Positions 9,501 to 17,416 of a stretch of 64,000 nucleotides of DNA are shown one piece after another. Source of the stretch: Pseudomonadota bacterium (lineage in GTDB: Bacteria; Myxococcota_A; Polyangia; Polyangiales; Polyangiaceae); assembly GCA_023423895.1 (NCBI GenBank), contig JAFAER010000075.1, forward strand, positions 40,683 to 104,682. The letters are read 5' to 3'. A model generated the notes under the pieces. That model was not told the DNA's origin. It did not search any database and saw nothing but the letters and a program-made list of their open reading frames with translations. Position 1 is the stretch's first letter. Each line of letters opens with the position of its first letter. The position numbers and the translations under genes were made by a program.

Positions 9501-11791
9501 TCGGCGTCTCCGGCGGTAGCGGCAGCGGGTACAGCTGGGCGATCACGACGAACGGCTCGCTCTCCGCGACCGTCGACGGTAACGGGCTCTATCGTGCGGG
9601 CACGACGGGCAACGTGTCCGACGTCGTCACCGTCACGGACTCGTTCGGAAACACCGCCAGCAGGACGATCACCGTCACTGCCGGTCTGACCGCGACACCG
9701 GCATCGGCGAGCGTGGCTCCGCGCGGGAGCGTGGACCTCGATACGTCCGGCGGCAGCAACACCGGAATCGCGTGGTCGTTCGTGACGAACGCGTCCGGCG
9801 CGTCGCTCGGCGTCGGCACGGGACTGTACACGGCGGGCTCGCTCGGCGACCGCACGGACACGGTGCGCGCGACCGACTCGTTGGGCAACACCGTCGACGT
9901 CACGATCACCGTCGGTCCGGGGATCACGATCGCGCCCGGAACCGCCAGCACCCCGCCGCGGGGCACGATCGCGTTCGAGGCGAGCGGCGGCAGCAACGCT
10001 GGCTTCGTGTGGTCGGTCTCGAACAACCACTCGGGCGCGACCATCGACGCGACGACCGGAAGCTATCGCGCCGGGACGACGGGCAACGTCACCGACACGG
10101 TCCGCGTGCAAGACTCGCTCGGCAACTTCGCCGTCGTGAACGTGTCCGTCGGCGGCGGCCTCGCCGTCAATCCAGCAGCCGCATCGACGCCTCCGCGCGG
10201 CAGCGTCGACTTCGACGTGAGCGGCGGCAGCGGCACGGGCTTCGTCTGGTCGATGGTGACGAGCGCTTCGGGAGGTTCGATCGCGCCTGCCACCGGCCTG
10301 TATCAGGCCGGCAGCACCGGCAGCGTCACCGACACGGTCAGGGTCACCGACTCGCTCGGCAACACGGTGACGATCGACGTCCAGGTCACGGCTGCGCTCG
10401 CGATCGCGCCGATGGGCGCCGCGATCGCGCCGCTCGGGACAGTCGACTTCGACGCGACGGGCGGCAGCGGCGCCGGCCTCGTCTGGTCGCTCGTCACGCA
10501 TCCCTCGGGCGGCACCATCGCGGGAGCGACGGGCCTCTACACGGCGGGCTCCACCGGCAGCGTGACGGACACCGTGCGCGTCACGGACTCGCTCGGGAAC
10601 ACGGCGACCGCCAACGTCACCGTCTCCGCGAGCCTGGCGCTCACGCCTGCGACCGTGACGGTCCCACCGCGCGGAACACGCGCGTTCACGGCGAGCGGCG
10701 GCGCGGGAAGCTACGCGTTCACGCTCACGACGAATGCCTCGGGCGGCAACGTCTCGTCGACTGGCGGCGCATACACCGCCGGCGCGACCGGGAGCGTGAC
10801 GGATGTCCTCGTCGTCCAGGACGCGAACGGCGCGAGCGCGTCGTCGACGATCACGGTTGGTCCGGGCGTCACGCTCACGCCGTCGACCCCGAGCGTCGCG
10901 CCGAGCGCTTCGATCGCCTTCCAGGCGAGCGGCGGAAGCGACACTGGGTTTACATTCGCGCTGTCGACGAACGGCTCCGGCGGGACGATCGACGCTTCGA
11001 GCGGCGCCTACACGGCAGGACCGACCGGAGACGCGACCGACACGGTGACGGTCACCGACTCGCTCGGCAACACGGCGACAGTCGACGTGAGCGTCGGCGG
11101 CGCGCTCGTCGTCGCGCCGGCAGCCCCGGTGGTCGCGCAGAGAGGCGCGCTTGCCTTCACGGCGACGGGAGGTGCGGGCGGTTACGTGTGGTCGCTCGAC
11201 GCCGCGCCGTCGGGCGGGACGATCGACGTCTCCACGGGCGCGTACAAGGCCGGCGCGACGGGCAGCGTGACGGACGTCGTGAAGGTCACCGATTCCGTCG
11301 GTACGAGCGTGACGGTGAACGTGAAGGTCGGTGCGCCGCTGGCGCTCAGCCCGCCGGTGGCGTCCGTCGCTCCGGGCGGAAGCATCACCTTCACCATCAG
11401 TGGCGGAAGCGGAACCGGCCTGGTCCTGTCACTCGATCCGAACGGCTCTGGCGGGAAGATCGCGAGCACCGGCATCTACACTGCCGGCTCGAAGGGCGGC
11501 ACGACCGACACCATCAAGGTGAAGGACGATCTCGGCAACACCGCCTCGGCCACGGTGACCGTGACGACGGTCGCTCCTCCGCCGTCACCGGACGCCGGCG
11601 CGCCGGACGGCGGCTCCTCTGGCGGAGCGACGCCACCGTCGCCGACGCGCCCGACGCTCGAAGGCGGCGGATGCGGCTGCGTCGAAGCGGGCGCGGGCAC
11701 CGGCAACGGGCTCGCGAGCATTCCGGCGATCGGCGTCGTCGTCCTCGCAGCGTTGCGTCGGCGCCGGTCGTCGAGGCGGACGGTTCAGTGA
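6593..11791 (+). CDS. Giant surface protein: SBBP propeller, 12 Ig-like repeats, MYXO-CTERM-like tail
   Basis: Predicted 1732-residue secreted protein. A signal peptide (KHLWLVLVALLSVLIV) precedes a conserved N-terminal module starting RFEENAGQLDERVRF, which is typical of SBBP-repeat proteins. Seven SBBP repeats with the 'Y.TYLGG' signature follow. Then come twelve tandem Ig-like repeats of about 78-80 residues, each ending near 'VTDSLGNTA..V.V'. A Pro/Asp/Ser linker leads to a C-terminal GCGC motif, a hydrophobic segment and RRRR, matching the MYXO-CTERM sorting signal that a myxosortase processes. The start has a good ribosome site (GGGGGGA, 5 bases before ATG). The gene stands alone after a 138-base gap. 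Adhesin or surface-layer roles are plausible, but function is not shown by sequence. Confidence 0.85.
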   Translation: MTKHLWLVLVALLSVLIVDRGRGPSPHVAPGGSSSSAGSAAGAQGATRLGQLPMRFEENAGQLDERVRFVARRGGASLFLTDDGATLALRSRSKGPEESARVENDAVLSFRVAGGRKVAPRPSATLETKTSYFVGSDPSKWRTNIASHGRVTYPGVLDGVDVVYHGEEGQLEYDLVVAPGADARAVAMEIDGANGLSITKDGDLAIHTERGELLQPKPRVFQRDAAGREREVVAAYRVLDAKKVGFELSAYDADRELVIDPIIAYGTYLGGSGFEQLFGQTLAVDATGAMYVTGLTDSSDFPTANAAQPATGGNSDGFVAKLNPAGTALVYATYLGGNGNDRARAIAVDATGAAYVMGLTQSANFPLLAPAQGTFGGGTDMFVTKLSPAGTIVYSTYIGGSSTEEAWEAIAVDGTGHAYVGGRTTSPDLPVTSGAFQTSLAGGTDAFVAKLSAAGSAFVYATYVGGSADDYGGGIAVDAGGSAYLVGGSSSPNFPTTPGAFQTSFAGNGDAYLVKLNATGTGLVYGTFLGGASIDEGWGVAVDSAGNAFVVGHTASYDFPTQAPFQASQAGSFDGFVTKLNATGSAIVYSTYIGGSEEDFLFSGIGLDASGSVSFGAHTHSSNYPLMLPIQAADTSPYWSNAVTKLGPDGSLAFSTYLGGSGDEIQHGGVAVDPAGNLYVSGTTESTDFPTLNPFQPTNHGNFDAFVVKIIESAISIAPASATVPPRGTQSFAGIGGSGGFTYAVTVDASGGATIDSAGNYHAGPVGGVVDQVEVTDSGGAKATANVTVTAGVSITPSSIPTTPPRGASIQLAASGGSGTGFVWSMAAAPSGGSVSATGLYTPGSTGGPVTDRVRVTDSLGNVGEVAIPIGLGIAISPASPSAPPRGEITFSATGGSNAGYTWSSVALPSGGSITAAGVYRAGSTGSVSDVVRVTDSLGNTADATVSVTAGLAISPAGPNSAPPRGTIDFGVSGGSGSGYSWAITTNGSLSATVDGNGLYRAGTTGNVSDVVTVTDSFGNTASRTITVTAGLTATPASASVAPRGSVDLDTSGGSNTGIAWSFVTNASGASLGVGTGLYTAGSLGDRTDTVRATDSLGNTVDVTITVGPGITIAPGTASTPPRGTIAFEASGGSNAGFVWSVSNNHSGATIDATTGSYRAGTTGNVTDTVRVQDSLGNFAVVNVSVGGGLAVNPAAASTPPRGSVDFDVSGGSGTGFVWSMVTSASGGSIAPATGLYQAGSTGSVTDTVRVTDSLGNTVTIDVQVTAALAIAPMGAAIAPLGTVDFDATGGSGAGLVWSLVTHPSGGTIAGATGLYTAGSTGSVTDTVRVTDSLGNTATANVTVSASLALTPATVTVPPRGTRAFTASGGAGSYAFTLTTNASGGNVSSTGGAYTAGATGSVTDVLVVQDANGASASSTITVGPGVTLTPSTPSVAPSASIAFQASGGSDTGFTFALSTNGSGGTIDASSGAYTAGPTGDATDTVTVTDSLGNTATVDVSVGGALVVAPAAPVVAQRGALAFTATGGAGGYVWSLDAAPSGGTIDVSTGAYKAGATGSVTDVVKVTDSVGTSVTVNVKVGAPLALSPPVASVAPGGSITFTISGGSGTGLVLSLDPNGSGGKIASTGIYTAGSKGGTTDTIKVKDDLGNTASATVTVTTVAPPPSPDAGAPDGGSSGGATPPSPTRPTLEGGGCGCVEAGAGTGNGLASIPAIGVVVLAALRRRRSSRRTVQ
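7381..8716 (+). repeat. Seven SBBP beta-propeller repeats inside the giant surface protein
   Basis: Seven protein-level repeats of roughly 60 residues begin with YGTYLGG, YATYLGG, YSTYIGG, YATYVGG, YGTFLGG, YSTYIGG and FSTYLGG. Each contains an '(A/G)VD..G..Y(V/L).G.T.S.(D/N)FP' strand and most a 'DGFV.KL...G' strand. Seven copies match the blade number of a closed propeller. At DNA level the copies have diverged clearly, so expansion is not recent. Confidence 0.8.
8737..11571 (+). repeat. Twelve tandem Ig-like repeats (about 237 bp each)
   Basis: Twelve consecutive copies were counted by eye. Each has a 'PPRG...F..SGGSG.G..WS' first half and a 'SGG.I....G.Y.AG.TG.VTD.VRVTDSLGNT' second half. 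Copies 7 and 8 share the longest identical stretches, including AGSTGSVTDTVRVTDSLGNT. This suggests local duplication or gene conversion. Copies 9 to 12 are more diverged ('APSASI', 'AQRGAL', 'APGGSI' in place of PPRG). The array forms a long stalk between the propeller and the C-terminal sorting tail. Confidence 0.8.
11656..11788 (+). other. MYXO-CTERM-like sorting signal
   Basis: This stretch encodes a Gly-rich segment with GCGC, a short hydrophobic span (SIPAIGVVVLAAL) and a terminal Arg cluster (RRRRSSRR). The Cys-containing motif, membrane segment and Arg run in this order are the hallmark of MYXO-CTERM. That signal directs myxobacterial proteins to the cell surface through a CPBP-family myxosortase. 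The assignment rests on the pattern alone. Confidence 0.7.
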
Positions 11792-11845
11792 CGGGATAGG
11801 GACGGCGCTGCCCGGCCTGGGTCGGGCTGCGGTTGGCACGGACGC

Positions 11846-12472
11846 TCAGCGCTTCTTCGTCAGCGCGTAACGAAGGTGCGTGACGTTGGGGGAGCTCACC
11901 ACCCCCATGATCGAGACATCGACGGCGTTCTTGTCGATCCCCTCGAACAGCCGGATGCCACCACCGAGGAGCGTCGGCGCAACCGACAGGAGAAGCTCGT
12001 CGACAAGACCCGCGCTCAAGTACTGGAGGACCGTCGCTCCACCTCCGCTGATGCGGACGTCCTTCGCTCCCGCCGCCTCGCGCGCACGCCGGAGCGCTGC
12101 CTCGATCCCGTCGTTCACGAAATGAAACGTGGTGCCGCCTTTTCGCTCCCACGGTGCACGGACCTCGTGCGTGAGGACGAAGACCTGATTGTGGAACGGA
12201 GCTTCTTCCGGCCACGCGCGCTCTCCCTCTTCGAACATCCGCTTGCCCATGATGTTCGCGCCGATGCGATCGAAGACGGCCTCGAGGAAGCGATTGTCCG
12301 CTCCGGTCTCGCCGCCCTCGCCGAGCTTGAGCTTCTCGCGGAACACGCGCTGTCCGTAGACCCATGCATGGAGAGAGCTCCATCCGTCGCCTCCCATGTT
12401 CTGAAGACTTCGGTTCGGACCCGCGACGTAGCCGTCGAGAGACATCCCCATGCTGACGAACACCTTGCTCAT
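11846..12472 (-). CDS. RibD C-terminal/DHFR-like reductase family protein
   Basis: A 208-residue cytosolic protein of the 'dihydrofolate reductase family' (RibD_C fold, YyaP/YwjB type). The N-terminus VFVSMGMSLDGYVAGPNRS is the signature of the group. Later motifs MGKRMFEEGE, ISGGGATVLQYLSAGLVDEL and APTLLGGGIRLFEG line the NADPH-binding core. The ATG at 12472 is preferred over an upstream start at 12520 because it begins the conserved motif and has an AGGCGAGGAA ribosome site. It is divergent from an ECF sigma factor gene with only 39 bases between them, so the two may be co-regulated. The substrate is unknown. Confidence 0.85.
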   Translation of the reverse strand: MSKVFVSMGMSLDGYVAGPNRSLQNMGGDGWSSLHAWVYGQRVFREKLKLGEGGETGADNRFLEAVFDRIGANIMGKRMFEEGERAWPEEAPFHNQVFVLTHEVRAPWERKGGTTFHFVNDGIEAALRRAREAAGAKDVRISGGGATVLQYLSAGLVDELLLSVAPTLLGGGIRLFEGIDKNAVDVSIMGVVSSPNVTHLRYALTKKR

Positions 12473-12511
12473 GTTGGTTTCCTCGCCTTTCTCTCGTAGA
12501 ACGTCGACGAC
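12473..12511. promoter_or_regulatory. 39-base divergent start region between reductase and ECF sigma genes
   Basis: The two divergent start codons are only 39 bases apart if the sigma factor begins at GTG 12512. At least one promoter must therefore overlap the opposite gene or its leader. The reductase ribosome site lies here. No clear -35/-10 pair was recognised. Confidence 0.4.
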
Positions 12512-13558
12512 GTGCCCCACTCATCGGTCCTTCGCGAAAAAAGTGAACGTGCGCTCGTCGAGGCGGCAAAAGCGGGCGACGAGACCGCCTTTCGCGAGCT
12601 GATCGAGCCGCTGGCGCGCGAGCTCGGCGCCTACGCGTACCGGATGCTCGGCGCATTTCAGGACGCCGAAGACGCTCTCCAGGAGACGCGCGTCAAAGCA
12701 TGGCGGCATCTCTCGACGTACGAGCCACACGCAAGCTTCCGCGCCTGGGTGTATCGGATCGCGACCAACACGTGCCTCGACATGTTGCGCAAGGAGCAGC
12801 GGCGCGTGTTCCCGCAGGAGGTCGGGCCTTCGGTCGAGCCGGGACCGCCGGCGACCGAGCCGCGGAGCGACATCCTCTGGCTCGAGCCGTACCCGGACGC
12901 GCTCCTCCCCGCCGCCGCGGATCCCGAGGCGACGTTGCGCCTGCAGGAGAGCGTTCGGCTGGCGCTCGTACGCGCGATGCAGGTGCTTCCCGCGCGGCAG
13001 CGAGCGGCGCTGATCCTTCACGACGTGCTCGACTTCAGCGTCGACGAGATCGCGGCGATGCTCGAGACGACGACGGCCGCGATCAACAGCGCGCTCCAGC
13101 GAGCGCGCGCCACGCTCGACAAGACGCCCATCCGCATCGAGCGTGACGCGGCGGCGCGCGAACGGCGCGAGGCACAGAAGGCCGAGGCGATCGCACGTTT
13201 CGTCCACGCTTGGGAGACGGGGAACATGGATGGCCTCGTCTCGATGCTCACGGAGGACGCCGTGATGAACATGCCCCCGTGGCTCTACTGGCTCGACGGA
13301 CGCGACGCGATCGCCGCGACGGTCACGAGCTCCGGGACGTGGCAGGGCGTACCGCGCCCCGGTCGCTATCGCATCGTGCCCACCGCGCTGAACGGACAGC
13401 CCGCAGGCCTGGCCTACGTCCTGATGGAGGACGGGCGCTGGGTCTCGGTGTGCATGACGGTCATGACGCTCGACGAAGACGGCCGCATCTCCGCAATGGA
13501 CGTCTTCGTCTTGCCTCGACACTTCGAGACGTGGGGCCATCCTCCGTCGCTCGAGTGA
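12512..13558 (+). CDS. ECF sigma factor with C-terminal SnoaL-like domain (SigX5/SigG type)
   Basis: A 348-residue sigma-70 family factor. Region 2 (ELGAYAYRMLGAFQDAEDALQETRVKAWRHL, with RAWVYRIATNTCLDMLR after it) and region 4 (LPARQRAALILHDVLDFSVDEIAAML) are complete. Between them lies the WLEPYPDALLP motif that marks the TIGR02960-like subgroup. About 120 further residues form an NTF2/SnoaL-like domain (FVHAWETGNMDGLVSMLTEDAVMNMPP), which in related factors replaces a separate anti-sigma factor. No anti-sigma gene is adjacent, consistent with that class. The start is GTG 12512. The divergent RibD/DHFR-like reductase is a likely target gene, by position only. Confidence 0.88.
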   Translation: MPHSSVLREKSERALVEAAKAGDETAFRELIEPLARELGAYAYRMLGAFQDAEDALQETRVKAWRHLSTYEPHASFRAWVYRIATNTCLDMLRKEQRRVFPQEVGPSVEPGPPATEPRSDILWLEPYPDALLPAAADPEATLRLQESVRLALVRAMQVLPARQRAALILHDVLDFSVDEIAAMLETTTAAINSALQRARATLDKTPIRIERDAAARERREAQKAEAIARFVHAWETGNMDGLVSMLTEDAVMNMPPWLYWLDGRDAIAATVTSSGTWQGVPRPGRYRIVPTALNGQPAGLAYVLMEDGRWVSVCMTVMTLDEDGRISAMDVFVLPRHFETWGHPPSLE

Positions 13559-13689
13559 CGATCACGGACATGTTCACGGACGACTTCCGCTGTCGCGGTC
13601 GAGCTTCGAGGTCGGCAGGACAGGGCCGTTCGAGAACGCGTTAGACTGGCGCCCCTGGTTTGCCGGAGGGAGGCCTGAAGCCGAACGGC

Positions 13690-14802
13690 ATGGCGCGGTC
13701 GAAGGAGTTCCTGGCTTGCATGGCTTTGCTTGCGGGCGTCGCGCGAGCGGCGAACGCCGAGGCGACGCCTGCACCCGCCGATGCGTCTGCCGAGCCACCG
13801 CGCGAGCACGTCGCTCGGTTCGCGCTCGTCTTGAACGAGCCGCGGGCCGCGCTCGACGAATGTGGCGGGAGCGCTGCGCTGCAGGCGTCGGTGGAGCGCC
13901 GCCTCGCGCGCGAGGTCTTCATCGACGAGGCCATGGCCGATGCGTCGCTCGTCATCTCGGTCGATCGCATGTCGGAGGCGTTGTGGCAGGCGCACATCAG
14001 CGAGCGTGATCGGACCGGGACCGAGGTCGGTCATCGCGAGGTCGCCATCGACGCCGACGATTGCAAGAAAGGCATCGAGACGCTCGCGATCCTCCTCGCG
14101 ATCATGGTGGGACCGCCGCGGATGGTCGCCGCGCCGCCGGCGAGCGGGCCCGAGCCCGCGGTCACGCCGGAACCCGAGCCCGAGGCCGAGCCTCGTCACC
14201 CGCTGACGAAGGCCCCGGAGCGTCCACCCGTCGCAACGAAGCCAGCCGAAGCCGTCCGTCCGAGGTGGAGCTTCGCTCCGGAGGTGGCGATGCTCGCGGG
14301 ATCCGGGGTGCTACCTGCGGTCTCGTGGGGAGTCGAAGGCGGCGTGGCCGTTTCCCCGCCCGTCGACCGGTTCTCGTTCATCGCGCGAGCTCAGCTCTGG
14401 CCCTCGCGAGCCGCGGGGACCACGCCAGAGGTCGACATCAGTCGCTTCGCGGCGGGGCTCCTCGCCTGCCGTCGCATGGTCCGGGTCGAGACCGCGTCGC
14501 TCGCGCTCTGCACGGGGCTTTCCGGGGGCTGGCTCAGCGCCTCGGCGCCGTCGATCATCAGCTCGTCCAAAGGTACGACCCGGACCCTCTTCGACGTCCC
14601 GTTCGAAGCTCGAGGCTCGCTCGACCTTGGTTCCTTCGCCCGCGGCATCCGGGTCGAGGCCGTGCTTGCAGCTCAGCTTGCGGTTCTTCTGCAGCGAGAT
14701 CAGTTCACCTTCGAGAACCGGATGGGCAGGGAAGTACCCCTCTTTCGGCCCGCGCCGGTCGCGTTTGCGAGCTCTCTCGGGGTCGCCGTGCACTTCTTCT
14801 AA
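13690..14802 (+). CDS. Exported protein with outer-membrane barrel-like C-terminus
   Basis: A 370-residue protein of unknown family. A signal peptide (MARSKEFLACMALLAGVARAANAEA) is followed by a roughly 120-residue N-terminal domain, a Pro/Glu-rich linker (PEPEPEAEP), and about 190 residues of alternating strands ending in GVAVHFF. The terminal Phe suggests an outer membrane barrel. ATG 13690 is chosen for the signal peptide; a TTG at 13660 is the alternative. A GGAGGGAGG stretch at 13665-13673 is rather far from the ATG. It lies 33 bases upstream of an ECF sigma factor gene and probably belongs to that operon. Confidence 0.6.
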   Translation: MARSKEFLACMALLAGVARAANAEATPAPADASAEPPREHVARFALVLNEPRAALDECGGSAALQASVERRLAREVFIDEAMADASLVISVDRMSEALWQAHISERDRTGTEVGHREVAIDADDCKKGIETLAILLAIMVGPPRMVAAPPASGPEPAVTPEPEPEAEPRHPLTKAPERPPVATKPAEAVRPRWSFAPEVAMLAGSGVLPAVSWGVEGGVAVSPPVDRFSFIARAQLWPSRAAGTTPEVDISRFAAGLLACRRMVRVETASLALCTGLSGGWLSASAPSIISSSKGTTRTLFDVPFEARGSLDLGSFARGIRVEAVLAAQLAVLLQRDQFTFENRMGREVPLFRPAPVAFASSLGVAVHFF

Positions 14803-14835
14803 TAATTCGATCGAAGGGTCGCCTTTTACAAAGGT

Positions 14836-15405
14836 GTGGCGGCGTTCGGCTCATCGGCGGTAGCACCCTCTCTGCCCATGCCGGCGGACGCGGTTCCGGT
14901 TCGCTCGAGCGCGGAGCTCTTCCGCGAGCACGGAGCGTTCGTATGGCGCCTCCTCCGGCGCCTCGGCGTTCCGCGCGCCGACCTGGATGATCTCACTCAG
15001 GAGGTCTTCCTCTCGGTTCACCGTGCCCTCGAGACCTACGAGGAGCGCAATCACCTCAAGGCGTGGCTCTATCGCATCGCCGTGCGCGAAGCGGGGCGCC
15101 ATCGGCGCATGCGTCCTCCCCCGAGCAGTATGGACATCGAAGACCTGGACGAAGCGTCGCCGGACTGTCCCGAGGCGCACGCGCAAGCGAACGAGGCGCG
15201 CGAACGCTTCCATCGCCTGCTCGAGACGCTCGACGAGCCACGCCGAACGGTGTTCGTCCTCTACGAGATCGAAGAGCTCACGATGGCGGAGGTCGCTGCG
15301 GCCGTCGGGTGTCCGCTCCAGACCGCTTACTCGCGTCACAACGCGGCGAAGAAGATGATCCTCGCGGCTGCCCGCCGCCTCGAAGCCATGGAGATGTCGC
15401 GGTGA
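14836..15405 (+). CDS. ECF-family RNA polymerase sigma factor
   Basis: A compact ECF sigma factor of up to 189 residues with region 2 (ADLDDLTQEVFLSVHRALETYEERNHLKAWLYRIAVREAGRHRR) split by normal spacing from region 4 (LDEPRRTVFVLYEIEELTMAEVAAAVGCPLQTAYSRHNAAKKMI). GTG 14836 gives the longest form; ATG 14878 gives 175 residues, which is closer to the usual ECF length, and neither has a strong ribosome site. The stop overlaps the next gene's GTG by 4 bases, so the factor and the membrane protein that follows are translationally coupled. That arrangement is common for a sigma factor and its regulator. Confidence 0.88.
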   Translation: MAAFGSSAVAPSLPMPADAVPVRSSAELFREHGAFVWRLLRRLGVPRADLDDLTQEVFLSVHRALETYEERNHLKAWLYRIAVREAGRHRRMRPPPSSMDIEDLDEASPDCPEAHAQANEARERFHRLLETLDEPRRTVFVLYEIEELTMAEVAAAVGCPLQTAYSRHNAAKKMILAAARRLEAMEMSR

Positions 15406-16145
15406 GCCCCCTTCGTGATCCGCCGCGCCTCCTCGACTCCTCCGAGGATGTTCCTTCCATCATCCGCCTAGGGCTCGAAGCCGAGCGCATCGACTCCGGT
15501 CCCGAGCCGAGTCACATCGAGCGCCTCGCAGAGAAGCTGCCGTCCACCGACGGATCGACGGGAGCGGCGAAGCCCGCCTCGTGGTTCGCGAGGTCGCGGC
15601 TCGTCATGCTCGCTGGAGCAGGGCTCCTCGGCCTTGCCGCGTTCACGGCGACCGCCCGCGAGGAGCGCGCTCCTGCTGCCCCTGCTGAAACGAGTACGAG
15701 CTTGCCGCCCGCGGCGACCGTGGAGGCGACGCCCGCCCCGGTGAATCCGCCGGCCGAACCTCCGGCCCTCAGCCCGCACGAGCTTCCCACCGCGGCGGCG
15801 ACCGCCGTAGCGCAAGCGCCGAGCGCACGCGCCGCGGGATCGACCGCGCGCGCCGCGGGACCGAGCGCGGCCGCCACCGAAGGCGCGGAGATCGATCTGC
15901 TCGCTCGGGCGCACGAAGCCCTCCGCACCCGTCCCGCAGAGACGCTCGCGCTCTGTCAGAAGCACAAGGCGGAGTTCGCGAACGGCCGCTTCACGCAAGA
16001 ACGTGAGGCGCTCGCGATCGAAGCGCTGCTCTACCTCGACCGACGTGGCGAAGCGGAGCGCCGCTGGAACGACTTCCAGCAGCGTTATCCGGCATCGAAC
16101 CACCGGATCCATCTCGCCGAACTGTTCTCCTCGCCGTCGCGCTAG
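15402..16145 (+). CDS. Single-pass membrane protein with TPR-like C-terminus, possible anti-sigma factor
   Basis: A 247-residue protein with a short cytosolic N-terminus and one membrane segment (LVMLAGAGLLGLAAFTA). A long Ala/Pro/Thr linker leads to a helical C-terminal region (IDLLARAHEALRTRPAETLALCQKHKAEFANG, then REALAIEALLYLDRRGEAERRWNDFQQRYPAS) resembling a pair of TPR units. The GTG start at 15402 overlaps the sigma factor stop (GTGA). Coupling and topology suggest it controls the sigma factor. No classical zinc-binding HxxxCxxC anti-sigma motif is present, so this role is inferred from context only. Confidence 0.65.
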   Translation: MSPLRDPPRLLDSSEDVPSIIRLGLEAERIDSGPEPSHIERLAEKLPSTDGSTGAAKPASWFARSRLVMLAGAGLLGLAAFTATAREERAPAAPAETSTSLPPAATVEATPAPVNPPAEPPALSPHELPTAAATAVAQAPSARAAGSTARAAGPSAAATEGAEIDLLARAHEALRTRPAETLALCQKHKAEFANGRFTQEREALAIEALLYLDRRGEAERRWNDFQQRYPASNHRIHLAELFSSPSR

Positions 16146-16207
16146 CGGCGGCTTCGACGATCACTCGATCCCTCTCGCCCGGGCGCTGGCCGCTCTGGGA
16201 GGCAGCT

Positions 16208-17416
16208 TTGTCCTCGACCACACGACGATTCGCACTTCTCGCTCTCGGCGGATTCTCGCTCGTCGCGATCGCCTGCCAAGACACCGTATCGCTCGGCCGT
16301 GAGGGCGGTGATGCAGGCGTCACTTCACCGCCGAGCTTCACGCCGGATCCGCCGGACGGCGGCGACGCCGAGGCGGCGGCACCGCCTGCGAAGATCCTCG
16401 CGTGTATGGGGACGGAGTGCGAGGCCCCGTACGCGACGTGCTCCGACAAGCCGTTCCCGAAATGCGGGACGAACCTGATGAACGACCCTGCGAACTGCGG
16501 GGCGTGCGGGAACCGCTGCGGCGGGTTCGAGTCGGTCAACATGGATGCGCGCTGCATCGACGGAGCGTGCGTCCTCGGCTGCATGATCAAGGACGGTAAC
16601 TTCGGCGAGGCGAGGCGCGTCTTCCGCGACTGCAACGGCCTCCTCGACGACGGCTGCGAGACGAACGTCCAGGTCGATCCCGAGAACTGCGGGATCTGCG
16701 GACATGCCTGCGCGCCGGGCGTCCGGTGCATCAACGGGAAGTGCGGCTGCTCGAACGGTCTGACCGATTGTGGCGGTCGATGCACCGATACGCGAACGGA
16801 CAGCTTCAACTGCGGCGCGTGCGGGACCGTCTGCGAGTTCCCCGAAGACGCGTGCTCGCCGCTGCCGCCGAACTCGACCTACGGCTGCGCGAAGAGCCAG
16901 TGCGGGCAGCTCCAGTGCTCCGGTGGATTCGGGGACTGCAACAACGACCTCCAGACCGGGTGCTCGTCGGACGGGTGCGAGGTCGACCTGCGGACCGATC
17001 CGAACAACTGCGGTGGGTGCGGGGTAAAATGTGCTCCGGACCAGGTCTGTCGCGACGAGGGGGGCGGTCCGCACTGCTTCGACGCGTGTGAGAAGGCCGG
17101 CCGTGCGACGTGTCCGCAGGGCTGCATGGATCTCCTGAGCGATCCGTTCAACTGCGGCGCGTGCATGAACTCCTGCCCGCCGCCGCGTGCCAATCAAGTC
17201 GGGTCGTGCAGGAAGGGCCTCTGCGCCTACGAGTGTCTCCCAGGCTTTGCCGACTGCAACGGCGACCCAACGGACGGCTGCGAGATCGATCTGCGGTCAC
17301 ATCCGGCCAACTGCGGCGCCTGCGGTAACCAGTGCAACTTCGGTGAGGGCCAACCCTGCATCGAGGGCAAGTGCCTGATGGTCGAGTGTGATGGCGGCGT
17401 GGAGGAGACCAAGTGA
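16208..17416 (+). CDS. Cysteine-rich lipoprotein with six 'NCG.CG..C' repeats
   Basis: A 402-residue predicted lipoprotein (lipobox AIAC in FSLVAIACQDT). The mature part contains six copies of a 'DP.NCGACG..C' motif (DPANCGACGNRC, DPENCGICGHAC, DSFNCGACGTVC, DPNNCGGCGVKC, DPFNCGACMNSC, HPANCGACGNQC). These are separated by stretches often reading 'C.GG...CN.D..DGCE.D', and are likely disulfide-knotted surface modules. The start is TTG 16208, supported by a strong GGGAGG ribosome site 5 bases upstream (16197-16202), with no competing ATG nearby. It belongs to the same-direction lipoprotein cassette and its stop overlaps the next gene's start. Function unknown. Confidence 0.8.
   Translation: MSSTTRRFALLALGGFSLVAIACQDTVSLGREGGDAGVTSPPSFTPDPPDGGDAEAAAPPAKILACMGTECEAPYATCSDKPFPKCGTNLMNDPANCGACGNRCGGFESVNMDARCIDGACVLGCMIKDGNFGEARRVFRDCNGLLDDGCETNVQVDPENCGICGHACAPGVRCINGKCGCSNGLTDCGGRCTDTRTDSFNCGACGTVCEFPEDACSPLPPNSTYGCAKSQCGQLQCSGGFGDCNNDLQTGCSSDGCEVDLRTDPNNCGGCGVKCAPDQVCRDEGGGPHCFDACEKAGRATCPQGCMDLLSDPFNCGACMNSCPPPRANQVGSCRKGLCAYECLPGFADCNGDPTDGCEIDLRSHPANCGACGNQCNFGEGQPCIEGKCLMVECDGGVEETK

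Noticed and set aside
6497..10501. A 1334-residue open frame on the minus strand opposite the giant surface protein
   Set aside because: It mirrors the repeats on the opposite strand, is Arg/Ala-rich with no motif, and lies wholly over a gene with clear domains. High GC creates such shadows.
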